A stretch of DNA of 64,000 nucleotides from Citrobacter braakii (GTDB lineage Bacteria; Pseudomonadota; Gammaproteobacteria; Enterobacterales; Enterobacteriaceae): NCBI RefSeq assembly GCF_002075345.1, contig NZ_NAEW01000002.1:1-64000 (forward strand). Direction: 5' to 3'. A model generated the notes under the pieces. The model did not search any database and was not told the DNA's origin. It saw only the letters and a list, made by a program, of their open reading frames with translations. Positions 6,477-14,046 of the stretch are shown here, piece after piece. Made by a program: the position numbers and the translations under genes. Numbering within the stretch: position 1 is the first letter of the stretch; every line of letters begins with the position of its first letter.

Positions 6477-7416
6477 GACTACTATTGCGCAATCATAGAA
6501 ACAAAAAAAACTTAAAATTGGTTTTTACACCAGTAGTTCTGGGACTATCCGCAGCCATTCAGTTGCTAAGCAGGCAATTGAAAATCTGTATAATACTTGC
6601 GTAACCGTTACGAATAATCATTTTGATACCATTTATAGAAATAAAAAGTTAAAAATAGCTTTTATAAATAAAGATACAAAAGCTAAATATTTCTTCGGCT
6701 ACATGTCATGCTCACGAGAAGAATATCTCCTTCCTTATATTGGTGATGAACACTGGAATGAGCACAACATACCACTAGATGATAAAAAATACATAGTCGA
6801 AAGAACCTATTTTTTATATTATTACGATAGTGATATTTTAATATTAACTCAAAATCATCTTGGGCCGAAAGAATCAGATTTAGCTTATCTGCTTTACAGC
6901 CAGAGTGGTAACCCTGGAAATAACTTTTCATTCCAAGCCATCTGGAAAAAAGAGAGCGTCAAAGAGCTACTTGAAACAGGTAGTACTTTGAGAAGTTGTG
7001 ATATTGTCCTGGCTGCTCCCAGGAACTTTGATGCAACAAATTACCAGCTAAATAGTTCATTTTCTAAGGAACTGGTAAATATGATGGTAGGTCTGGGTGG
7101 AACACGTCTCAAGTTAAATCTAAGGGGGCGTGCATCAGGGAGATTAAAAGTTAAAGGTTATTTATCAGATCTCGTGAAGGATGGTATTAAAGAACTCCTT
7201 GAAAAAATGCCGGGAATTGTAAAAAAAGCGGCAGTAACACAGCCCAAAAATACCGTTGAACAAAGTCTTCTTGATCAGGTACTCATTTCAGAAAAAAACA
7301 TATATACCGTTAATGGTTATGGCACTGATAGTGATGTTCTGCAAGCCATGATTTCTGCTAAAATTGATAACAATGAATACCTTAAGCAATACGATATCAG
7401 CAAAAAGAAGGTATAG
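6475..7416 (+). pseudogene. RexA-like phage-exclusion protein, start codon lost or amber-interrupted
   Basis: The best-supported protein is longer than the frame from ATG 6703 (237 aa). The same frame is open back to 6499 and adds about 68 residues, including KIGFYTSSSG, comparable to the start of lambda RexA (MKNGFYATYRS). Further parallels with RexA, from memory, are LGPKESDLAYLL near 6860 (RexA FGPTTSDLTDFL) and a DIVLAAPR segment (RexA DIVIKP). Total length would be about 300 residues (RexA 279). No ATG, GTG or TTG starts the full frame; the nearest in-frame ATG (6475) is cut by TAG at 6496. Either an ATT codon (6517) is used, or the gene is damaged and only the shortened protein is made. 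It is AT-rich and followed 3 bases later by a RexB-like gene. Confidence 0.55.
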
Positions 7417-7419
7417 GAT

Positions 7420-7863
7420 ATGTTATTGAAATACTTAAGAAACCTGATTGCAAGTGTTTTTTGCACATTGTTCCTACTGAGGTATATCCCTCAGATGGGG
7501 CATACTGACATACTTACAGCCTCCGGGGTTATTTCAACTGTATCCGGTATTTTATTTGGTTTTATTTTAGCCACGATCTCAATTTTTAGTGCAGCTAGCG
7601 AAAACTCAAACGGAATAATAAAAGCTTCAAAAAACAATAAAATACTTCAAGTTATTATTGTAAACCTATTAACCGCAGGTGCAACTTTAATTACGGCATG
7701 CGTTATTGCTTTGATAGCAATGTTTGCCAATGAAAAGACATTGTTACATGGAGAAAAAATAGAATTCATTTTAATTATCGAATCTTTATATCTTCTTATC
7801 ATTTCAGTAATAACTTTTGCCTTTACATGGAGAAAAGTAAACTGGATACTCCCCCACATTTAA
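7420..7863 (+). CDS. RexB-like four-segment membrane protein
   Basis: A 147-residue inner-membrane protein with hydrophobic segments at about residues 7-25, 33-58, 75-97 and 112-133. Length, topology and place after a RexA-like gene match lambda RexB (144 residues, four segments), the ion channel opened by RexA during phage exclusion. The segment around LRYIP followed by a Gly/Ser-rich second helix also parallels RexB (FRHYIP), from memory. It starts 3 bases after the upstream stop and is followed at once by an intrinsic terminator. The pair lies downstream of Q rather than beside cI as in lambda. Family assignment is an inference. Confidence 0.6.
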   Translation: MLLKYLRNLIASVFCTLFLLRYIPQMGHTDILTASGVISTVSGILFGFILATISIFSAASENSNGIIKASKNNKILQVIIVNLLTAGATLITACVIALIAMFANEKTLLHGEKIEFILIIESLYLLIISVITFAFTWRKVNWILPHI

Positions 7864-7886
7864 AAAGGGCAGAAATGCCTTTTTTT
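7862..7886. terminator. intrinsic terminator between the rexB-like gene and Q (works on both strands)
   Basis: AAAAAGGGCA, loop GAAA and TGCCTTTTTTT form an A/T-flanked hairpin. It would end the + strand rexAB-like transcript right after its stop codon. On the minus strand it lies directly at the Q stop codon and would end early transcription there. Confidence 0.7.
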
Positions 7887-8249
7887 CTACTCCATTTCAA
7901 GTTTAACACCCAGCATAGAAAGACAGCCATCTATAAAGCCCTCTGCCATCTGGATCTCTATTCGTATCAATTTTTCATCTTTTTTGCGAACCTTTGCGAT
8001 CTTCCGTTTCGGGATGCCATACAGGTAATGAGCCACAATCAGAGAGTGCTCATACGGTTTTCTCTTCTTAAGAAGAGCAAGGCAACCTTCAATGATTAAT
8101 GCATCACTATCTGAACAAGCCATACGCGTCTTGCCGGTATATGGCAGAAGCCCCTTAAAACCAGCAGCTATCGGTGAATAGTCAACACCTGAACTATCAC
8201 TCGCAGCCCAGGCTCCCCATAAATCTAAAACCTTCTGTATATCACGCAT
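7887..8249 (-). CDS. phage late-gene antitermination protein Q
   Basis: A 120-residue member of the Q family of lambdoid antiterminators, which bind near the late promoter and let RNA polymerase read through downstream terminators. The N-terminus (RDIQKVLDLWGAWAA) and the central YSPIAAGFKGLLPY are characteristic. The start at MRDIQ is favoured over an extension of ten residues. It is the last early gene of the leftward operon; the tR'-like terminator at 6314-6342 is its likely target. The rexAB-like insertion now separates Q from the late genes. Confidence 0.85.
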   Translation of the reverse strand: MRDIQKVLDLWGAWAASDSSGVDYSPIAAGFKGLLPYTGKTRMACSDSDALIIEGCLALLKKRKPYEHSLIVAHYLYGIPKRKIAKVRKKDEKLIRIEIQMAEGFIDGCLSMLGVKLEME

Positions 8250-8262
8250 TATTCTTCCCCAC

Positions 8263-8775
8263 TTACGCAAGAACGCCAATTGCCAGCGCGCGATCGATAA
8301 AACGAAATATCAACTCCAACTGGGAGCCATACTTTTCTTCAAATGCCACGGTGTCCACATGTAGCTCGTCGTGATGCCTTCTGCACAAAGGCAACACAAA
8401 GAGGTCATGAGCTTTTGTCCCCATTCCACCCTGACCGTGGCCAATCAGGTGATGCGGATCATCAGCGGGCTTTCCACAACATGCACACGGCTGCGTCTTA
8501 ACCCAGCGCGTATACCTTTCGTTAACCCAGCGGCGACGTTTGGGACGTAACATAAAAGATTCCGGCGACTCCGGATCCACTTTTAGCGCCAGCACCTTTT
8601 TGGCTTTATCCTGGATGATGCTGGTGGCCGGAACCGAAGGTACAAGGTCACTCTCACGGGTTACCGATTGAACTACTGGCTCCGGCAATCTCAGGACCTT
8701 ACAGGCTGCGCTTTCCGGCAGAACATCAGCCAGTTCATAGCGAACCAGCCACCAGCACAGTTCCGGTACCCACAC
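8263..8775 (-). pseudogene. DUF968-family phage protein, N-terminally truncated
   Basis: The C-terminal 120 residues are a typical DUF968 domain with an HNH-like zinc region: CACCGKPADDPHHLIGHG near residue 97, then CRRHHDELH near residue 131. Complete members are about 340 residues; only 170 remain, opening with a GTG at 8775. The sequence just upstream is the beginning of a different gene (8735-8812), so a deletion has joined a replication-protein start to the middle of DUF968. A shortened protein could still be made. Confidence 0.65.
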
Positions 8776-8812
8776 GAATTTTCATCGCTTTGACCATCAG
8801 CTCCATGCTCAT
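8735..8812 (-). pseudogene. remnant of a phage replication (HTH) protein gene, 5' end only
   Basis: ATG 8812 overlaps the upstream stop (ATGA) and reads MSMELMVKAMKIRVG, then leaves the family sequence and stops after 25 codons. The opening resembles phage replication initiators that begin M..LMVKAM.IKVGNP. The deletion that fused this start to DUF968 removed the rest of the initiator and any helicase-loader gene. This is direct evidence that the prophage lacks its own replication functions. Confidence 0.5.
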
Positions 8813-9033
8813 GCTGCACCTCCGATGCGCCTCATGTTTTTACCGGAACGGAATGCAATAAGCGGCATGTTGACACGGTAATTACGGCCCAGCGGCTCAC
8901 ACACGACTTTCTGGCATTCGAGATCAACCAGGCTTACACGTAGAACATGTCCTTTGGGTGTCGTGTACCACTGCCCTGGACGAGGGCAGCAGGAAGTCTG
9001 GTTGATAAGACGTTTGAAGATATTCCGGATCAT
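8809..9033 (-). CDS. small phage protein, DUF4222-like
   Basis: A 74-residue protein with the pattern PRPGQWYTTPKGHVLRV, VVCEPLG, MPLIAFRSGKNMRRI, resembling the DUF4222 layout (short RG.V.V strand, central V-rich strand, PL..F...RI end). It is coupled on both sides: it starts in the stop of the Rha gene and its stop overlaps the next start. Role unknown; common in early operons of lambdoid phages. Confidence 0.6.
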   Translation of the reverse strand: MIRNIFKRLINQTSCCPRPGQWYTTPKGHVLRVSLVDLECQKVVCEPLGRNYRVNMPLIAFRSGKNMRRIGGAA

Positions 9034-10181
9034 TTGCGCCCCCTTACCTCTGAAGGGTTCAGTGTCATATTGATGAGACTGGCAAGCGCCGCAGCGTCAT
9101 TGATGCGGTCATAAAGGCTTACAGCCAGCGGAGATTCCATTTTGGCCAGCATGGGATAGAGTTGTTGCAGCCAGACTTTGTGAATTACCGACAGATGGGA
9201 GTAAAGAACGCTGGCGTTCTGCGCTACGTCGTTCAGTGAAGAAGGCTTTGAAAGCTGTTTCTCCATCTGGTTAAAGGCATTGATGTATGCCTCTTTAAAC
9301 CGGGCTGCACGTTTGCCAGTGAAGCCCATAGCAAGGAATGCGAAGCCATCGCGGGTGATTTGATAGCAAGGAAGTTTGCGGCCTGTGCAATCGGTGTATT
9401 CGCTTGGCTGAAAATTCAGCTCAGCAAATTCAACCGAGCACTCAAGCGTCTGGATTTTTTGAATAACGTTTTTATGTTGCTTGCAGAAATATTCGGCGAC
9501 TGCCAAAGAAGAGGTAACGACCTTACCGTGGATAACATCGATTTTTGGGTGAGTTTGGGTAGGGGTGGTTGCCATAGTGACATCCTCATGTGCGAATTTT
9601 GAAAACTCACCACATAAGACGCCAATCATAGAGGTGGTGAGACGTACAGGGTTGGCGTAACCGGTCGCACATGACCCCGGCGCATCTTTCGATGCCCCTG
9701 CACGCCCCACCATAATTTGGATGTGAGGAAACGTGCGCAAAAAAACCGCTGAAGCGCGGTTATGCGCATGTGCGAATTTCAGGACGCCAATCCCGGCACC
9801 CGCTTTATAAGGTGCCTGAACAGTGTAACGTCCAGAAATTGCAGAATCAATATCAACGCCCTGTTGGTGCTTCACACTCAACAAAGTCACGCCTGAATTT
9901 CCACAAAGGACTAAAACACTCATGCGGGTATCCTTCGCGCAGGTAGATAACTCGCTTGGTTTCTGGCTCCCACCTAATGACATGAACATAAAACCCTCTC
10001 CTGTCACGAAACCAGCGGTTAAGTTCCTGCACGACTCATCCCCCACAGTCAGGTAATGTTCTCTGTGGTTACTTACGACCAGGCCATTTGATAATCTGCA
10101 CTCATGTCGTAACGGCTGGCGCTCATAAGCCTCTGGCGCCACCTGTTGCGACAAACGGTTATTTGCCGTTAAACTGTTCAT
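9030..10181 (-). CDS. Ash-like / Rha-family phage regulator (383 aa; Rha part may start at 9575)
   Basis: Two parts share one frame. Residues about 1-200 resemble Ash-type sequences of P4-like and lambdoid elements (NSLTANNRLSQ, then YKAGAGIGVLKFAHAHN, MVGRAGAS, TSMIGVLCGEFSKFA). Residues about 203-383 are a Rha regulator: KIDVIHGKVVTSSLAVAEYF starts the pRha DNA-binding domain, followed by GFAFLAMGFTGKRAARFKEAYI. ATG 9575 at the boundary has GAGGA 8 bases upstream, so a 181-residue Rha can be made alone. Rha interferes with phage growth in hosts lacking IHF. The gene is coupled to ymfL upstream (overlapping stop/start). Confidence 0.7.
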   Translation of the reverse strand: MNSLTANNRLSQQVAPEAYERQPLRHECRLSNGLVVSNHREHYLTVGDESCRNLTAGFVTGEGFMFMSLGGSQKPSELSTCAKDTRMSVLVLCGNSGVTLLSVKHQQGVDIDSAISGRYTVQAPYKAGAGIGVLKFAHAHNRASAVFLRTFPHIQIMVGRAGASKDAPGSCATGYANPVRLTTSMIGVLCGEFSKFAHEDVTMATTPTQTHPKIDVIHGKVVTSSLAVAEYFCKQHKNVIQKIQTLECSVEFAELNFQPSEYTDCTGRKLPCYQITRDGFAFLAMGFTGKRAARFKEAYINAFNQMEKQLSKPSSLNDVAQNASVLYSHLSVIHKVWLQQLYPMLAKMESPLAVSLYDRINDAAALASLINMTLNPSEVRGRK

Positions 10182-10729
10182 GCGTTAGTTTCTCCACAGA
10201 CACAAAACGCCACGGCGCCCGGAGCTGCACACTCGCGGGCGTCACTCTTTTCTGGGGCGCAAAAAATTTTGTAGACCAGTGCTGCATGTTCCTGGAGCTT
10301 CGAAATTGACAGATACAACTCGTCGTTAATGGCTGTTCGCTCGTGAGGTTCCACCACCCCATCTTCAATTGCTGAACGAATCTGTTTTGAATAACTGCCG
10401 ATCTGCTCAATAACCTCCAGCAGACGCTGGTTAATATCAGCGTTCTCCACGTCCTCAACTTCCGGAAGCGATACAAACACCCCATTAGCAGACTGTGCGA
10501 CAGCATCAGCGATGTAGTGAGTACCACTTGCTCGCTGTAACACCATTGCCCAGCCAAGCGGGAAAATCTGATCGCCATCTGCACGAAGGCGGTTGAATAA
10601 TGCGTTCTCAGTTACATCCAGCCACTCAGTTGCTTCGGCATAACCCCCCGGCAACGCCGCAATAGTTTTCCTGACAGCCTTCACATACCACTCAGGCTGT
10701 TTTTCTACCTTCCAGTGACACTTACCCAC
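10178..10729 (-). CDS. YmfL-like phage regulatory protein (CII position)
   Basis: A 183-residue protein closely matching e14 YmfL as I remember it: HWKxEKQPEWxVxxVRKT at the N-terminus, ALPGGYAEATEWLDVTENALFNRL and GDQIFPLGWAMVLQRA. The central part reads as a helix-turn-helix region. YmfL-type genes take the place of lambda cII, just after cro, and are regarded as regulators of lysogeny. It overlaps the cro-like gene by 8 bases and the Ash-Rha gene by 4. Confidence 0.8.
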   Translation of the reverse strand: MGKCHWKVEKQPEWYVKAVRKTIAALPGGYAEATEWLDVTENALFNRLRADGDQIFPLGWAMVLQRASGTHYIADAVAQSANGVFVSLPEVEDVENADINQRLLEVIEQIGSYSKQIRSAIEDGVVEPHERTAINDELYLSISKLQEHAALVYKIFCAPEKSDARECAAPGAVAFCVCGETNA

Positions 10730-10982
10730 GGCTCACCTCCTGTTCCTGTGGTTTCAGCTCGCTCTGGTTTTGGCTAGATTGAAAACGAGCCGGGTAGAGA
10801 ATCTGCATTTCGCTAATTTCACCCTTGAAAAATTTGGCGAGACGTTCCGCGAGATCGATGGATGGAACCTGCTCCAGTCTCTCAATACGGCTTAACGTCG
10901 CCTGATTGACCTGAACACACTCAGCTACATGCTGTAATGTAAAACCATGCGCCTTACGCACATTTCGTAATGGTGATTGCAT
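10722..10982 (-). CDS. Cro-like repressor
   Basis: An 86-residue helix-turn-helix protein: RKAHGFTLQHVAECVQVNQATLSRIERLEQVPS covers an HTH_3 domain (residues 9-45). It is transcribed divergently from the CI-like gene across a 97-base operator region and heads the leftward early operon (cro-ymfL-rha-...-Q), as in e14 (croE/ymfT next to cohE). It should bind the same operators as the repressor and favour lytic growth. Confidence 0.85.
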   Translation of the reverse strand: MQSPLRNVRKAHGFTLQHVAECVQVNQATLSRIERLEQVPSIDLAERLAKFFKGEISEMQILYPARFQSSQNQSELKPQEQEVSRG

Positions 10983-11079
10983 ACACCCTCCAATTATTGC
11001 GTCATGTGCATGTTATTTGACGCAAGTAAATTGCGCAAGTTGATTTGCTTAACTCGCAATAAAGAAATGTAATAAACGC
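10983..11079. promoter_or_regulatory. early operator/promoter region between cro and cI
   Basis: This 97-base gap holds related symmetric elements: TTGCGTCA (10997), TTGACGCAA (11017) and the perfect palindrome TTGCGCAA (11031), plus TCGCAA near 11054. These are likely CI/Cro binding half-sites covering the divergent early promoters. A similar TTGC...GCAA motif recurs downstream of cI near 11850. Confidence 0.6.
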
Positions 11080-11772
11080 ATGAGCATAGGAAACCGAGTT
11101 AGACAGCTTCGCCAAGCGAAGAACATGAAAATTGCCGACCTAGCTGAAGCCATTGGTGTGGATTCGGCGAATATCTCACGCCTTGAAACAGGTAAGCAGA
11201 AGCAATTTACCGAGCAAGCCCTGGGCAATATAGCCAAGAGCTTAGACGTTGAAATTGCTGATCTCTTTACCTCTGAACTCAAAAATAATACTGTATATAA
11301 AAACAGTATTAGTGAGGGTGATGTGCAGGTGAAGGATGTATTCCGTATTGAATTGCTGGATGTCAGTGCCAGTGCGGGAAATGGCCTTATCCAGGGTGGT
11401 GATGTCATTGATGTGATTCATGCTATCGAATACAGAACTGATAATGCTTTATCGATGTTTGGCGGCCGACCTGCCAATCACATAAAAGTCATCAACGTTC
11501 GTGGGGACAGTATGTGTCCAACCATTGAGCCTGGAGATCTAATCTTCGTTGATATCAGCATCAATCAGTTCGATGGTGATGGTATCTATGTCTTTGGTTT
11601 TGACGACAAAATATACGTTAAACGACTGCAAATGATCCCAGACAAACTGTTGGTAATTTCTGATAACCAGATTTACCGTGAATGGGGAATCACCAGCGAA
11701 AACGAACACCGATTCATGGTCTTTGGAAAGGTCTTAATCAGTCAGTCGCAAACCCTTAAGCGACACAATTAA
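11080..11772 (+). CDS. phage CI-like repressor (S24/LexA-type)
   Basis: A 230-residue repressor. Residues 5-60 are an HTH_3 domain (RQLRQAKNMKIADLAEAIGVDSANISRLE). Residues about 115-225 are an S24 self-cleaving peptidase: catalytic Ser in RGDSMCPTIEPGD, catalytic Lys in KIYVKRL, and a likely Ala-Gly cleavage pair in VSASAGNG near residue 104. It should be inactivated by RecA-stimulated autocleavage, so the prophage would respond to SOS. It corresponds to e14 CohE (YmfK). Divergent from the cro-like gene; ended by the terminator at 11792-11815. Confidence 0.9.
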   Translation: MSIGNRVRQLRQAKNMKIADLAEAIGVDSANISRLETGKQKQFTEQALGNIAKSLDVEIADLFTSELKNNTVYKNSISEGDVQVKDVFRIELLDVSASAGNGLIQGGDVIDVIHAIEYRTDNALSMFGGRPANHIKVINVRGDSMCPTIEPGDLIFVDISINQFDGDGIYVFGFDDKIYVKRLQMIPDKLLVISDNQIYREWGITSENEHRFMVFGKVLISQSQTLKRHN

Positions 11773-11791
11773 GCCAGCATACTCTTCATCG

Positions 11792-11815
11792 GCCACCACT
11801 AGGTGGCTTTTTTTT
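11792..11815 (+). terminator. intrinsic terminator of cI
   Basis: GCCACC, loop ACTA and GGTGGC followed by eight T, 20 bases after the cI stop codon. Confidence 0.85.
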
Positions 11816-12499
11816 ACTCTATGGGTTGCATATCTCGCAATAAAAATACTTGCACACTACGCAATTTCATTTTATCTTTCCCCACAGACAAACGAACAGG
11901 CGAAACACCAAAGAAACTTTGGTTGTAACACGGCGTATGGCACATGCGTCGTTAGCGGTCTGGCAACGTTAAAGGGGCAAACCTCCCCTAGCTCGGCGAA
12001 CAAGTCAGGTAGCCGGAATGTGCAAGCCAATGAGGGTACGTATAGGGCGCCTAACCAGCGTGGCGATTCGGTTTGACGCCTGGGAAGAGACCAGGATGCA
12101 ACGATGAGAGCATTTATGGATCCGCAACAAATGTGGTGTCTTAACTGGCTAAGTGCTCTCAGCGTTGTGGTAATCCGCGAAATGGCGCGGCGGTAAGTAT
12201 GGCCGGGTTACGCTTTCCCGAGTTGAGGACACCGGATTGTCAGGTTGACCATACGCCTGAGTGGCAATCCCGCCACAACTCCCATTGCTTTGGCGGTACC
12301 AGTTTTTTCCTTAGTCCTTTCTGGTACCGACCTTTTTACAAAACAGAGAAAAGTATCCCCGGATGACGGGGTCATAACCCGATCCATCCTGATAGTTGTG
12401 GCCACTGATGCTCTTATCTGTTTTGTGGAGAAACTAACCGACCTTACAGGGTCGATATGCAGAGACTGAACAGTTAGTGAAGTAACAAGGTGATCGCAT
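11816..12499. other. 684-base mostly non-coding stretch between cI and the excisionase gene
   Basis: It holds TTGC...GCAA motifs like the early operators (about 11830-11870), a CCAAAG-AAA-CTTTGG hairpin (about 11910), one small candidate gene (12104-12196), and an 8-bp inverted repeat GGTACCAG/CTGGTACC around 12295-12335. A TTG-started frame at 12245-12469 (+, 74 codons) and an antisense frame at 12208-12405 are open but have no ribosome site or recognisable family. In e14 the small genes ymfI/ymfJ lie in this place. The region may carry a promoter for xis-int. Confidence 0.4.
12104..12196 (+). CDS. 30-residue candidate peptide upstream of xis
   Basis: ATG 12104 follows an AGGA ribosome site at 8 bases and opens 30 codons ending in MARR. 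The peptide begins MRAFMDPQQMWCLNWLSAL, with one hydrophobic or amphipathic helix (residues 12-24). Its composition is more protein-like than the surrounding sequence, but I do not recognise it and it is very short. Confidence 0.35.
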   Translation: MRAFMDPQQMWCLNWLSALSVVVIREMARR

Positions 12500-12745
12500 A
12501 TGCTTCAAATGTTAACTCTTGAAGAATGGGCCTCTGAAAAATACAGAAGTAATCCTCCAAGTGTGTCCACATTGCGTCGTTATGCTAAGCAGAATTTATT
12601 TTGCCCACCGGCCATGAAACAAGGTCGGTTATGGCGAGTGCGTGAGGACGCCGAATTAGTTGGGGAGTTGGTAACACCAGTAATCAAGAAAAATGACTCA
12701 TTACTTTTGCAACGGATTTTGAGTGATGGCAGCCAGACCGCGTAA
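12500..12745 (+). CDS. xisE: excisionase (XisE-like)
   Basis: An 81-residue basic protein with a winged-helix pattern: MLTLEEWASEKYRSNPPSVS, then TLRRYAKQN and GRLWRVREDAEL, typical of recombination directionality factors of the lambda Xis/e14 XisE type. It bends DNA at the attachment sites to allow excision. An AGG at about 9 bases precedes ATG 12500. It overlaps the integrase start by 20 bases, the usual coupling of xis and int. Confidence 0.85.
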   Translation: MLQMLTLEEWASEKYRSNPPSVSTLRRYAKQNLFCPPAMKQGRLWRVREDAELVGELVTPVIKKNDSLLLQRILSDGSQTA

Positions 12746-13853
12746 GAATAATGTTTCAGTCCCTAACTTATATCCGCTTTATAGTCGGAAGGTAAATAAA
12801 GTCTATTGGCGGTATAAGCATCCAATAACAGGGAAATTCCATGCTTTGGGAACAAACGAAGCTGAAGCCATCGCTATTGCCACTGAAGCCAATACACGCC
12901 TGGCTGAGCAAAGAACTCGGCAGATTCTGGCTATCAGTGACAGGATCGCAACCAGCAAAGGGAAAGCAATCACAACGTCAACCTGGTTAGATCGCTACCA
13001 AGCGATCCAGGATGACAGACTGAAAAGTGGTGATATAAGACTCAACACCTATAAGCAGAAAGCTAAACCAGTATCCTTGCTTAGGGAACGAGCAGGAATG
13101 AAGTTGATCTCAGCCGTTGATGTCAGAGATATAGCACAATTGCTTGAAGAGTATATCTCTGCTGGACAACCTAGAATGGCCCAAGTCGTAAGGTCTGTAT
13201 TGATCGATGTGTTTAAGGAAGCACAGCATTATGGCGAAGTTCCACCAGGGTATAACCCTGCTCTTGCGACGAAGCAACCCAGAAGGAAAATTACCCGTCA
13301 ACGCCTCAGCCTGGAAGAATGGCAAAAAATATTCGATATCGCAGACGCCAGTCATCGTTACATGGGAAATGCAATGTTGTTAGCGCTGGTTACCGGTCAA
13401 CGTTTGGGGGATATATCTAAAATGAAATTCAGCGATATTTGGGATGACCATCTTCATGTCATTCAGGAAAAAACCGGGAGCAAAATCGCTATCCCCCTTT
13501 CTCTTCGCCTCAATGCGATTAACTGGAGTTTACGCGATGTAATAGCCCGCTGCCGTGATTATGCAGTCAGTCCATACTTAGTTCATTTTTTCCGCTCAAC
13601 ATCACAGGCAGAACGTGGGGCGCAGGTTAAATCCAATACATTAACGATGAATTTTAGTAAAGCGAGAGATTTAGCAGGAATTGACTGGGGAGAAGGTTCA
13701 CCTGCCACATTCCATGAGCAAAGGTCTTTATCTGAACGTCTGTACAAAGAACAGGGGTTAGATACACAAAAACTACTTGGTCATAAAACGCAGCGACAGA
13801 CAGATCGATATCATGACGACCGAGGCAAAGGATGGATCAAAGTAGCGTTGTGA
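12726..13853 (+). CDS. intE: tyrosine-recombinase integrase, e14/phage-21 type
   Basis: A 375-residue phage integrase. The N-terminal part (residues 1-60) contains the arm-binding domain (PLYSRKVNKVYWRYKHP). The catalytic part holds Arg in LVTGQRLGD (near 226), His-x-x-Arg in HEQRSLSERL (near 338), His in LLGHKTQ (near 354) and the Tyr nucleophile in TDRYHDD (near 367). It reads like the integrases of e14 and phage 21, both of which insert into icd, and icd lies 4.4 kb away. A GTG at 12723 directly precedes the chosen ATG. Confidence 0.9.
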   Translation: MAARPRKNNVSVPNLYPLYSRKVNKVYWRYKHPITGKFHALGTNEAEAIAIATEANTRLAEQRTRQILAISDRIATSKGKAITTSTWLDRYQAIQDDRLKSGDIRLNTYKQKAKPVSLLRERAGMKLISAVDVRDIAQLLEEYISAGQPRMAQVVRSVLIDVFKEAQHYGEVPPGYNPALATKQPRRKITRQRLSLEEWQKIFDIADASHRYMGNAMLLALVTGQRLGDISKMKFSDIWDDHLHVIQEKTGSKIAIPLSLRLNAINWSLRDVIARCRDYAVSPYLVHFFRSTSQAERGAQVKSNTLTMNFSKARDLAGIDWGEGSPATFHEQRSLSERLYKEQGLDTQKLLGHKTQRQTDRYHDDRGKGWIKVAL

Positions 13854-14046
13854 AAATTTGAACTTCTCAGCGTCACCTTTAAATTTTTATCCATAAATGA
13901 ATAAAGAGAAACATTCTGTATTAACTAGAGTTAGGAAACTACAATATAAATTAATTATGAATAATAGATATTAAGACTGAAAAATGCCAGATTGAATTTT
14001 CACCCTGGCACAACAAAATTATAAAAATAACTCAATGATAAGTTTC

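Noticed and set aside
12208..12469. Overlapping open frames on both strands between cI and xis (65 and 74 codons)
   Set aside because: Neither has a ribosome site or a recognisable family, and they overlap each other; described only as part of the intergenic region.
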